From assembly GCA_001795235.1 (NCBI GenBank), contig MGNZ01000124.1, forward strand, positions 1 through 6,965: a DNA stretch of 6,965 bases, given 5' to 3'. Source of the stretch: Chloroflexi bacterium RBG_16_64_32. GTDB lineage: Bacteria > Chloroflexota > Dehalococcoidia > SM23-28-2 > RBG-16-64-32. A model generated the notes under the pieces. That model was not told where the DNA came from. It did no database searches and saw nothing but the letters and a program-made list of their open reading frames with translations. The translations under genes and the position numbers were made by a program. Every line of letters begins with the position of its first letter. The first letter of the stretch is position 1. Below are positions 1 to 5,412 of the stretch, in pieces.

Positions 1-77
1 CGATGACGGAACAAGGCCTGACCGAGATGCCTTACCACATCGACTTCGAGGGCTCCAAGGTCATCATCAACTTCTAA
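1..77 (+). CDS. C-terminal end of a probable GHMP-family heptose-7-phosphate kinase (partial)
   Basis: Only the last 24 codons are visible, in the frame beginning at base 3 and ending in TAA at 75-77. The tail reads LPYHIDF-like (MPYHIDFEGSKVIINF at the end). A hydrophobic strand of the form 'P-[YF]-x-[IF]-x-[FP]-E-G-S-[KR]-[VI]-I' at the extreme C-terminus resembles, from memory, D-glycero-D-manno-heptose 7-phosphate kinases of the GHMP superfamily (HddA type). The family would phosphorylate C1 of D-glycero-D-manno-heptose 7-phosphate with ATP in the cytoplasm. The context agrees: the next two genes encode the isomerase and the phosphatase that act just before and just after that kinase. The gap to the next start is 21 nt, so the genes are very likely co-transcribed. 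With no catalytic motif in view this is mostly a context call. Another sugar kinase or a nucleotidyltransferase is possible. Confidence 0.5.
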   Translation, partial: MTEQGLTEMPYHIDFEGSKVIINF

Positions 78-84
78 CCAGACT

Positions 85-90
85 GGGGGA
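85..90 (+). promoter_or_regulatory. Ribosome binding site for the GmhA-like gene
   Basis: GGGGGA lies 8 nt before the ATG at 99, inside the 21-nt gap after the upstream stop. The purine run continues as GGGGGAAAG. It supports ATG 99 as the true start and suggests independent initiation within a polycistronic message. Confidence 0.6.
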
Positions 91-98
91 AAGTTTGC

Positions 99-710
99 AT
101 GGCGAGCGGGACCTTTATCGACGACTACTTCCAGGCCATGGAGGAGGTCACCCGCACCCTCTCGCGGGACGACATTGTTAGGGCCATCGACCTTCTGTAC
201 GAGGCCTGGGAGAAGGACGGCACCATCTACACGATGGGCAACGGTGGTTCAGCGTCAACCGCCACTCATTTCGCCAGCGACCTGGCGAAGTACGCCTCCG
301 TGCCAGGGAAGAAGCGGCTCCGCGCTGTCAGTCTCGTAGACAATATCCCCCTGGTAAGCGCGCTCACCAATGACCAGGGGTTCGAGAGCATTTTTGTGGA
401 GCAGCTTCGTCCCGCTCTCAAAGCGGAGGACGTGTTGATTGGGATTTCCGTGCATGGGGGGTCGGGGGCGAGCGACGTGGGCCCCTGGTCCCAAAACCTC
501 GTGCAGGCGATCGCGCTGGCCAAGGAACGGGGCGCAAGCACCATCGGCATGAGCGGATTCGGCGGTGGCGCTCTGCGTGAGACGGCCGACGCCTGCATGG
601 TCGTCCCCTGCGACACAGAGCCTTTGGGTACCCTGCTGGTGGAATCGTATCACGTGACGCTGCACCACCTGATCTGCGGCGCCCTCAAGCAGCGAATCGC
701 CGAGAGCTGA
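99..710 (+). CDS. gmhA: SIS-domain D-sedoheptulose-7-phosphate isomerase (GmhA-like)
   Basis: This 203-residue cytoplasmic protein should convert sedoheptulose 7-phosphate to D-glycero-D-manno-heptose 7-phosphate, the first committed step of nucleotide-heptose synthesis. The single SIS domain shows the phosphosugar loop GNGGSAS at residues 47-53 and a second Ser/Gly-rich phosphate loop near 115-125 (ISVHGGSGASD). Aligned by eye to E. coli GmhA, the zinc/active-site positions His61, Glu65, Gln172 and His180 correspond to His57, Asp61, Glu182 and His190. The metal site therefore looks intact but with two acidic/amide swaps, which I believe are common in GmhA proteins outside the enterobacterial type. 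Length is close to the usual 190-200 residues. The start is ATG 99 with a good Shine-Dalgarno. It is followed after 1 nt by the GmhB-like phosphatase. The neighbours make a heptose role much more likely than a generic SIS sugar isomerase. Confidence 0.88.
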   Translation: MASGTFIDDYFQAMEEVTRTLSRDDIVRAIDLLYEAWEKDGTIYTMGNGGSASTATHFASDLAKYASVPGKKRLRAVSLVDNIPLVSALTNDQGFESIFVEQLRPALKAEDVLIGISVHGGSGASDVGPWSQNLVQAIALAKERGASTIGMSGFGGGALRETADACMVVPCDTEPLGTLLVESYHVTLHHLICGALKQRIAES

Positions 711-711
711 G

Positions 712-1296
712 TTGAACCGAGCCGTTTTTCTGGATCGTGACGGGGTGATCAACGCCGCCCCCTACAACACAGAAGAGGAAAAGTATGACTCCCCGTACAC
801 CCTTGCCGGCTTCCGCCTCCTTCCCGGCGCCAAGGTGGCGATCCGCCTCCTCAACGAGAAGAACTGGCTGACCGTAGTAGTGTCTAACCAGCCGGGGGTT
901 GCCAAGGCGAAATGCTCAGCACCCTTCCTAGAAGAGCTGAACGAGCGCATGCGGGCAGGATTGGCAGCGTCTGGAGCTCATCTAGACGCTATCTATTACT
1001 GCATGCATCACCCCGAAGCGGTGGTCCCCGAGTTCCGACAAGTGTGCCAGTGTCGCAAGCCACGGCCGGGGCTCCTTCTGGCGGCCGCCGACGATCTCCA
1101 GATCGACTTGACTTCATCATATATAATTGGCGATAGTTTGAAAGATGTCGATGCCGGTTTGGCAGCAGGGTGCACACCGATATTGATTCGGCCCCGGTCG
1201 CGCAAGGGGGACAGGTCAACAGTGAACGCTACTCGTACGGCAACGAGCCTGCTGGCCGCCGCCAAACAGCTTCTTACCAAGGAAGGGGAGCTTTAG
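712..1296 (+). CDS. gmhB: HAD-IIIA D-glycero-D-manno-heptose 1,7-bisphosphate 7-phosphatase (GmhB-like)
   Basis: This 194-residue HAD phosphatase should remove the C7 phosphate from heptose 1,7-bisphosphate. Motif I is FLDRDGVIN with nucleophile Asp8 and acid/base Asp10. Motif II is SNQ at 58-60, motif III Lys116 lies in CRKPRPG, and motif IV is GDSLKDVDAG with Asp141 and Asp145. A GmhB-type zinc loop is present: Cys97-x-His99, then Cys112-x-Cys114. Such a loop also occurs in the histidinol-phosphate phosphatase branch, but the isomerase next door favours heptose. The start is TTG 712, one base after the upstream TGA. It is chosen because it places the DxDG motif at the family-typical position and no better start exists before that motif. 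No strong Shine-Dalgarno precedes it, so translation is probably coupled to the isomerase gene. The stop is 1 nt from the next ATG. Confidence 0.87.
   Translation: MNRAVFLDRDGVINAAPYNTEEEKYDSPYTLAGFRLLPGAKVAIRLLNEKNWLTVVVSNQPGVAKAKCSAPFLEELNERMRAGLAASGAHLDAIYYCMHHPEAVVPEFRQVCQCRKPRPGLLLAAADDLQIDLTSSYIIGDSLKDVDAGLAAGCTPILIRPRSRKGDRSTVNATRTATSLLAAAKQLLTKEGEL
1281..1290 (+). promoter_or_regulatory. Ribosome binding site for the transaldolase gene
   Basis: GGAAGGGGAG lies 7 nt before ATG 1298, within the last codons of the phosphatase gene. It is the strongest Shine-Dalgarno in the plus-strand block, so transaldolase may be translated more than the phosphatase, whose TTG start has no clear site. 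Confidence 0.6.
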
Positions 1297-1297
1297 A

Positions 1298-2014
1298 ATG
1301 CAGATCTTCCTGGACACCGCTGACTTGGACGAGATCCGTAAGTGGCAAGCATACAGCATCCTTGATGGGGTGACCACCAACCCCAGCATTATGCTGAATG
1401 ACGGTGGCTACGACATGGAGGTGCGGGCCAAAGAGATCTGTAAACTGGTCCACCCTTGCCCCGTGAGTGTGGAGGTCACCACCAACGATCACGCCGAGAT
1501 GCTGTCGCAGGGCAGGTTGTTTGCCACATGGGCCGATAACGTCGTTGTGAAGATTCCCGTCATCAATGAAAGCGGCGAGCCGAGCCTCGACGTGGTGAGC
1601 GCCCTGGCCGCGGACGGGATAAAGGTCAATATGACCGCCTGCCTCTCATTCGGGCAGGTTGTGCTGGGGGCGAAGGCCGGCGCGACGTACATCAGCATCT
1701 TCGGGGGCCGCGTCGCCGACGAGGGCCAGAACGCCGCCGACGTAATTCGTAACGCCGTCGACTGGCTCGACCGCTGGAACTACCCCAGCAGGATCATCGT
1801 CGGCAGCATCAGGACGGCGATGGACATCCAGGAGGCGGTGCTGGCCGGAGCCCACATCATCACATCACCACCCAAGTTCCTGAAGAAGTTCATCGACCAC
1901 CACTACAGCCGGGAGACGGTGCGCGTCTTCAACGCGGACGCCCGGAAGGCTCTGGCCATCATGGCTGAGGCCACCAAGAAAGAGCTGGCGGGCGTCAGGG
2001 TCAGACATCTCTAG
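1298..2014 (+). CDS. Transaldolase, small (TalC/FSA-like) subfamily
   Basis: This 238-residue class I aldolase has a TIM-barrel fold. It opens with the family signature FLDTADLDEI (Asp6) and GVTTNPSIM (Asn28). The Schiff-base lysine is Lys85 in VVVKIPV, the same number as in E. coli fructose-6-phosphate aldolase (FSA). Two positions separate the activities in this fold. Where FSA has Gln59 this protein has Glu59, as in true transaldolase (Glu96 of TalB). Where FSA has Tyr131 it has Phe135 (Phe178 of TalB). Both favour transaldolase over free F6P aldolase. The phosphate-binding Arg in the GGRV segment (Arg138) is present. It is somewhat longer than FSA (about 220 residues), with a few extra residues after Lys85 (INESGEPSLD) and a basic C-terminal tail. 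In this operon it probably supplies sedoheptulose 7-phosphate to the isomerase. It is the last gene of the plus-strand block. Confidence 0.87.
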   Translation: MQIFLDTADLDEIRKWQAYSILDGVTTNPSIMLNDGGYDMEVRAKEICKLVHPCPVSVEVTTNDHAEMLSQGRLFATWADNVVVKIPVINESGEPSLDVVSALAADGIKVNMTACLSFGQVVLGAKAGATYISIFGGRVADEGQNAADVIRNAVDWLDRWNYPSRIIVGSIRTAMDIQEAVLAGAHIITSPPKFLKKFIDHHYSRETVRVFNADARKALAIMAEATKKELAGVRVRHL

Positions 2015-2179
2015 ATCCTTTGCCGGTCAGCCTCTTCTTCCGCAGTAGGCAAGTAATCTGGCCCGGCGGCCGTTCGTCTGTTGTCAGACAGCGCTCAGGA
2101 GTCTTGCCCTGCCATGAGCGCATGGGGAGCGAGGTTTGAGGTGCGGCTGCACGGCTACAGCAGCCGGCGGTGACGTAGC
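2015..2179. other. Convergent intergenic spacer with small inverted repeats
   Basis: This 165-nt spacer separates the stop codons of two convergent operons. It holds no credible gene and no T-tract terminator on either strand. It contains a cluster of short perfect inverted repeats: GTCTG/CAGAC at 2076-2089, GCGCTCA/TGAGCGC at 2091-2121, CCATG/CATGG at 2112-2125 and CGGCTGC/GCAGCCG at 2144-2166. The second and third overlap, so they are mutually exclusive folds. Confidence 0.6.
2144..2166. terminator. Possible bidirectional transcription-end hairpin
   Basis: A perfect 7-bp GC-rich stem (CGGCTGC/GCAGCCG) with a 9-nt loop sits 14 nt past the SDR stop on the minus strand and about 130 nt past the transaldolase stop on the plus strand. 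The position suits transcription termination or 3'-end protection. No U-run follows on either strand, so it is not a standard intrinsic terminator. A 7-bp stem can also arise by chance in GC-rich DNA. Confidence 0.25.
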
Positions 2180-3034
2180 CTATGACTCCGGTGGCGTGAC
2201 GCGACGGAGGGTATAGACATCAGAACTCATGACCTCGGGAATCCGCCCCGGCAGACTCCGCCAGTCATCCCACACAGCGCTGAGAAATTTGCCGCTGAGG
2301 CCGTCGCTTTGGCTGGAAGCGAGGAAGACGGCCAGCTCAGCGGCGCGCTCGGGGGGAACGCCGCCCTCCCGCTTCTGGCGCAGAGATCGCTCCATGTGCG
2401 CCTTGCCGGCAGCCTCGCCTGCTTCCATCACCTGGTCTAACAGCCTGGTGTTGACGCCGCCGGGAGCGATGACGTTCATGTCGATGCCATACTCCTTGGT
2501 CTCCTCTGCCAGGGTTTCCGTGAGCCTTACCACCGCCGCTTTGGAGACAGCGTAAGCGCTGAAGCGGGGAAACGCAGAAGCAGCGCCGCCGCCGGCGAGA
2601 TTAATAATCTTCCCGCCTGTGCCCTGCTGGATCATGGCTTGCACTGCCAACCGCGTACAGAGATATGTGCCCCGCAGGTTGATTTCCACGGTCTCCCACC
2701 ATTCGCCGATGTCTACATCGGTGCTGAGGCCAATGGGGCCATAGATCCCCGCGCAGTTCACCAGAATGTCTATAGCGCCAAACTCTTCCAACGTAAAGTC
2801 AATCAGTGACCGCACGGCTTCTTCGGCAGCAACGTCCGTGGGGAACGGCCTGACGTGGGGACCGATGGCCGCCAGCTCCTCTACCGTTGCCGCCAGGGCT
2901 TGTTCGCTTCGGGCGGCCAGCACACAGTGGCTTCCTTCATCAAGAAAGGCCTTGGCTATCGCCCTCCCGATACCCATACTGCCGCCGGTGATGACACTCA
3001 CCTTACCCGCCAGGAGCTTTTCCGGATTACTCAT
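2180..3034 (-). CDS. Classical SDR-family oxidoreductase lacking the usual catalytic serine
   Basis: This 284-residue NAD(P)-dependent Rossmann enzyme has the cofactor loop TGGSMGIG at 16-23, NCAG at 93-96, Asn119 in INLRGTY, and YAVSK with catalytic Tyr161 and Lys165. The segment before Tyr161 reads NLAGGGAAS (145-153). Related SDRs that I recall from glycan loci have NLSGGG there, so the tetrad serine appears replaced by Ala147 (codon GCC at 2596-2594). Ser153 is nearby but out of the usual spacing. The C-terminal tail after residue 247 (SGKFLSAVWDDW, then a YTLRR motif) extends about 20-30 residues past a minimal SDR and resembles the tail of that glycan-associated subgroup. Arg42 after the second strand hints at NADP preference. 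ATG 3034 overlaps the upstream stop in an ATGA arrangement, so translation is probably coupled. It is the last gene of the minus-strand block. Substrate unknown, probably a sugar or sugar nucleotide. Confidence 0.85.
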   Translation of the reverse strand: MSNPEKLLAGKVSVITGGSMGIGRAIAKAFLDEGSHCVLAARSEQALAATVEELAAIGPHVRPFPTDVAAEEAVRSLIDFTLEEFGAIDILVNCAGIYGPIGLSTDVDIGEWWETVEINLRGTYLCTRLAVQAMIQQGTGGKIINLAGGGAASAFPRFSAYAVSKAAVVRLTETLAEETKEYGIDMNVIAPGGVNTRLLDQVMEAGEAAGKAHMERSLRQKREGGVPPERAAELAVFLASSQSDGLSGKFLSAVWDDWRSLPGRIPEVMSSDVYTLRRVTPPES

Positions 3035-4353
3035 CTGCCCATGCCACAGTAAAGGAAGCCCATCTTCGTGATCTGGTCCGGGTCAAGGATGTTGTTAGCG
3101 TCGAGCAGCACCGACCGGCGCATCGATTGGCGGATGGTATCGAAGTCCAGAGCCCTGAACTCCGGCCAGTCAGTGAGGATAAGGAGGGCATCGCTTCCGG
3201 CAGTCGCCTCGTAGGCGTCACGGGCGGACTCGAACGGCAGATCAGAGGGGAGCTCTTCCACGACAACCTTGGGATCAAATGCCTTGACCTTGGCGCCTTC
3301 CGATAACAGCGCCGCCACGATCTCCATGGCCACGGAGCGGCGAACCGCGCTGGTGCCGGCCTTGTAAGTGAGCCCCAGCACGCCAACGGTGAGCCCCTCG
3401 AGGGAGCCGTGCACCTGCCGCAGCTTTTCCAGCACCATGGCGTTCTGGCGGTCGTTCACCGCCAGCACACCCCGGAGCAGAGGCGCCTCGTAGTTGCTGC
3501 GACCCGCCAAGCGCATCAGTGCCTTCAGATCACGTGCCAGAGTGCCGCCGGCGAAGCCCAGTCCGGGGCGCAGCGCCGCCCGCGGGCCGATGCGCTGGTC
3601 AAGACGGAGGGCCTCGCCCACCTCGACGGCGTCGGCCCCGGCCCGCTCGCAGAGGTTTGCGATTTCGTTGATAAAACTGATGGACGTGGCCAGGAAGGCG
3701 TTGATCGCATGCTTGGTCATCTCGGCCGTCCGCAGGCTCACCCGAGGCTTGGGCGCCTCGACGGCGCTGAGAAGACGCTCCACCCGCTCGGCAGTGGCGG
3801 GGCTGTCGGCACCGATCACGAGCATGTCTGGGTGCTGAAACCGCTGGATGGCCTGCCCCAGGCGGAGGTTCTCCGGCACATATGCGATGCCGAAGGCGGC
3901 CTGAGGATTGGCGTTGCGGATAGCTGCCGCCAGCTCCTCGCAGGTGCCGACCGGCACCTGGCTGCTGACCACCAAGGTGGCGCCCTGCGCCATGTCGGGG
4001 GCCAGGCGCTCGCAGGTCGAATAGATCTCCCCGAGATCGACCTCGTCCTGCTCGTCGACGGGCGTATCGAACGTCAGGAGAAGATAGGCGGCGCCCTTGA
4101 CCGCCGCCTTCAGGTCGCTCGTATATTGCAGGCGTCCGGCAGCGAGGTTCTCGGCCAGAAGCTCATCGAGGCCCGGCTCGAACAGGGGCGGCACGCCACG
4201 GTTCAGGTTCGCCACGCGGTCCTTGTCCGGGTCGAATGCGAGGATATTGTAGCCGAAGGCCGCTAGACAGGCGGAGGTCACAGCGCCGAGGTGCCAGGCG
4301 CCCAGCGTACATATCTTGGTGTCAGGCGGGAGCGCTGATGTGGGCTCAGCCAA
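3031..4353 (-). CDS. UDP-glucose/GDP-mannose dehydrogenase-family protein with Thr in place of the catalytic Cys
   Basis: This 440-residue protein has full family length. It has an N-terminal Rossmann domain (about 12-190), a central helical dimerisation segment (about 205-300) and a C-terminal UDP-binding domain (about 315-425, starting GVLGLTYKAGTS). Canonical members oxidise C6 of a nucleotide sugar twice, from alcohol to acid. Retained active-site residues are Glu161 (YVPENLRLG), Lys214 and Asn218 (EMTKHAINAFLA), the RIGPR segment, and Asp275. The nucleophile motif, normally GFGGxCFPKD, reads GFAGGTLARD, with Thr271 (codon ACT at 3543-3541) where the thiohemiacetal-forming Cys belongs. 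The dinucleotide loop reads GAWHLG, with Trp20 in place of the second glycine. The frame is open throughout. The start is TTG 4353, chosen because no other start precedes the Rossmann strand and a GAGG-type site lies upstream. It overlaps the epimerase gene by 8 nt and the SDR gene by 4 nt. The family call is strong; uronic acid formation is doubtful. Confidence 0.88.
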   Translation of the reverse strand: MAEPTSALPPDTKICTLGAWHLGAVTSACLAAFGYNILAFDPDKDRVANLNRGVPPLFEPGLDELLAENLAAGRLQYTSDLKAAVKGAAYLLLTFDTPVDEQDEVDLGEIYSTCERLAPDMAQGATLVVSSQVPVGTCEELAAAIRNANPQAAFGIAYVPENLRLGQAIQRFQHPDMLVIGADSPATAERVERLLSAVEAPKPRVSLRTAEMTKHAINAFLATSISFINEIANLCERAGADAVEVGEALRLDQRIGPRAALRPGLGFAGGTLARDLKALMRLAGRSNYEAPLLRGVLAVNDRQNAMVLEKLRQVHGSLEGLTVGVLGLTYKAGTSAVRRSVAMEIVAALLSEGAKVKAFDPKVVVEELPSDLPFESARDAYEATAGSDALLILTDWPEFRALDFDTIRQSMRRSVLLDANNILDPDQITKMGFLYCGMGR

Positions 4354-5323
4354 CCTTGAGCCCCGCCTCTTTGCCGAGAAGTCGCCTCGCAGCGATGCGC
4401 ACAGCCTCGTCGGACGTGTGACTGGCCTGCCAGCCGAGTAGCTTCATCTTGCTCGCGTCGAGGAGGAGCTCTGGGACGTCGCCCGGAAACCCGCGCCGGC
4501 CGCCAGTGTACTTGAGGTCGACGTCGGCCAGGCCCATCTCCTCTATCACTATCGCCGCTACGTTGTGGATCCTGGTGGCTGTGGTCGTGCCCAGATTGAA
4601 CACGTCGCACCATTCGTCGGTCTTGCGGTAGGCGCAGAATATGCCTTCGATGCAGTCCTCCACGAGGAAGAACGGCTTCTGGCCCTGGCCATCACCCCAT
4701 ATCTCGAGCTCGTGGGGGTTACGCTCTAGCTTGGCAATGAAGTCGCCGATAACGCCATGGGTCATTCTGGCGCCGACGACATTGGCGAAGCGGAACATCC
4801 AGGCCTGGATGCCAAAGAGGTGACAGTAGGCGCTAATCAACGCCTCACAGGCAAGCTTGGCGGCGCCGTACAGGGAGATTGGGCGCAGCGGCCCCGCGGT
4901 CTCCGAAGCCGGGAGGACAGGGGGATCGCCGTACAGAGCCGATGTGGAGGAGAAGATTAGCCTCTTGATGCCATGTGCGCGGATGGCTTCCAGCACGTTG
5001 TGGGTTGCCAGCGTGCAGTTATTGATGTCCAAGCCCACATCGAGCCGGCCCGCCGGGATATCGGTGTTCGCGCCCAGATGCCACACGAGGTCGTGGCCTG
5101 CCATCGCCTGAGTCAGGCTGTCCATGTCCAGCATGTCAGCCTCGATGAAACGCACGCCGTCCTTGTCAATATGGTGCTGGATCCAGTCCTTATGGCCGGA
5201 GGAGAGGTTATCGTAGACGGTAACCTTGTCTCCTTGAACCACCAGACGTTCTACCAGGTGGCTGCCGATGAAGCCGGCGCCTCCGGTTATGAAGTGCCTG
5301 ACGGGTTCACTCTTAGATGACAT
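4346..5323 (-). CDS. NAD-dependent epimerase/dehydratase (GalE-like extended SDR)
   Basis: This 325-residue extended SDR probably acts on a nucleotide sugar in the cytoplasm. The NAD loop TGGAGFIGSH lies at 13-22. Asp38 in YDNLSSG binds the adenosine ribose, typical of NAD-using epimerases. HLGAN is at 82-86. The active site is SST at 125-127 with YGAAK (Tyr152, Lys156). The C-terminal substrate domain includes RFANVVG, and a GDGQGQKPFF segment stands where GalE-type enzymes have GDGxQxRDF. The missing Arg-Asp there fits a subgroup separate from true GalE. Epimerisation (C4 or C2) or 4,6-dehydration cannot be settled; the lack of the dehydratase Asp-Glu pair beside the active-site Ser/Thr (SSTSALYG) favours epimerase. 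The start is ATG 5323; an in-frame TAG two codons upstream rules out an earlier start. An AGGA abuts the ATG, too close for a standard site. It overlaps the downstream dehydrogenase homologue by 8 nt. Confidence 0.85.
   Translation of the reverse strand: MSSKSEPVRHFITGGAGFIGSHLVERLVVQGDKVTVYDNLSSGHKDWIQHHIDKDGVRFIEADMLDMDSLTQAMAGHDLVWHLGANTDIPAGRLDVGLDINNCTLATHNVLEAIRAHGIKRLIFSSTSALYGDPPVLPASETAGPLRPISLYGAAKLACEALISAYCHLFGIQAWMFRFANVVGARMTHGVIGDFIAKLERNPHELEIWGDGQGQKPFFLVEDCIEGIFCAYRKTDEWCDVFNLGTTTATRIHNVAAIVIEEMGLADVDLKYTGGRRGFPGDVPELLLDASKMKLLGWQASHTSDEAVRIAARRLLGKEAGLKVG
4363..4370 (-). promoter_or_regulatory. Probable ribosome binding site supporting the TTG start of the dehydrogenase homologue
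   Basis: On the minus strand AGAGGCGG precedes the TTG at 4353-4351 by about 9 nt, inside the end of the epimerase gene. It helps decide this non-ATG start, since no in-frame ATG occurs before residue 121. Confidence 0.4.
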
Positions 5324-5412
5324 TTCCTAGTCTGCTTTCTGGCTACGTTCCTTATCTTTCCCTCATTACGTACCTGAACCGCTCACCGTCTCTCCGCTCA
5401 GTCGGGCGCACG
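5324..5412 (-). other. Gap within the minus-strand block, with a 7-bp direct repeat
   Basis: This 89-nt non-coding gap lies between the Gfo/Idh/MocA gene and the epimerase gene and is the only real gap in the minus-strand block. It could carry an internal promoter, but I see no convincing -35/-10 pair. It contains CCGCTCA twice (5379-5385 and 5394-5400, plus-strand reading), 15 bp apart. No strong hairpin is visible. Confidence 0.4.

Noticed and set aside
255..752. Open frame of 165 codons on the minus strand opposite the GmhA-like gene
   Set aside because: No motif or ribosome binding site; it is antisense to a clear SIS-domain gene.
1110..1150. AT-rich patch inside the GmhB-like gene as a possible promoter or recent insertion
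   Set aside because: It encodes the conserved segment leading into and including motif IV (YIIGDSLKDVD), so the composition is explained by coding content.
1298..2014. Naming the transaldolase gene fsa (fructose-6-phosphate aldolase)
   Set aside because: Glu59 and Phe135 match transaldolase rather than FSA at the two discriminating positions, and the heptose operon context needs sedoheptulose 7-phosphate.
3409..4266. Open frame of 285 codons on the plus strand opposite the dehydrogenase homologue
   Set aside because: It is His/Gln/Arg-rich with no family motif and lies entirely within a strongly supported minus-strand gene. Long antisense frames are expected in GC-rich DNA.
3031..4353. Reading the altered dehydrogenase as a pseudogene
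   Set aside because: The frame is intact over the full family length, all domains are present, most active-site residues are kept, and the tight overlaps with both neighbours are preserved. Decay would be expected to show stops or frameshifts.
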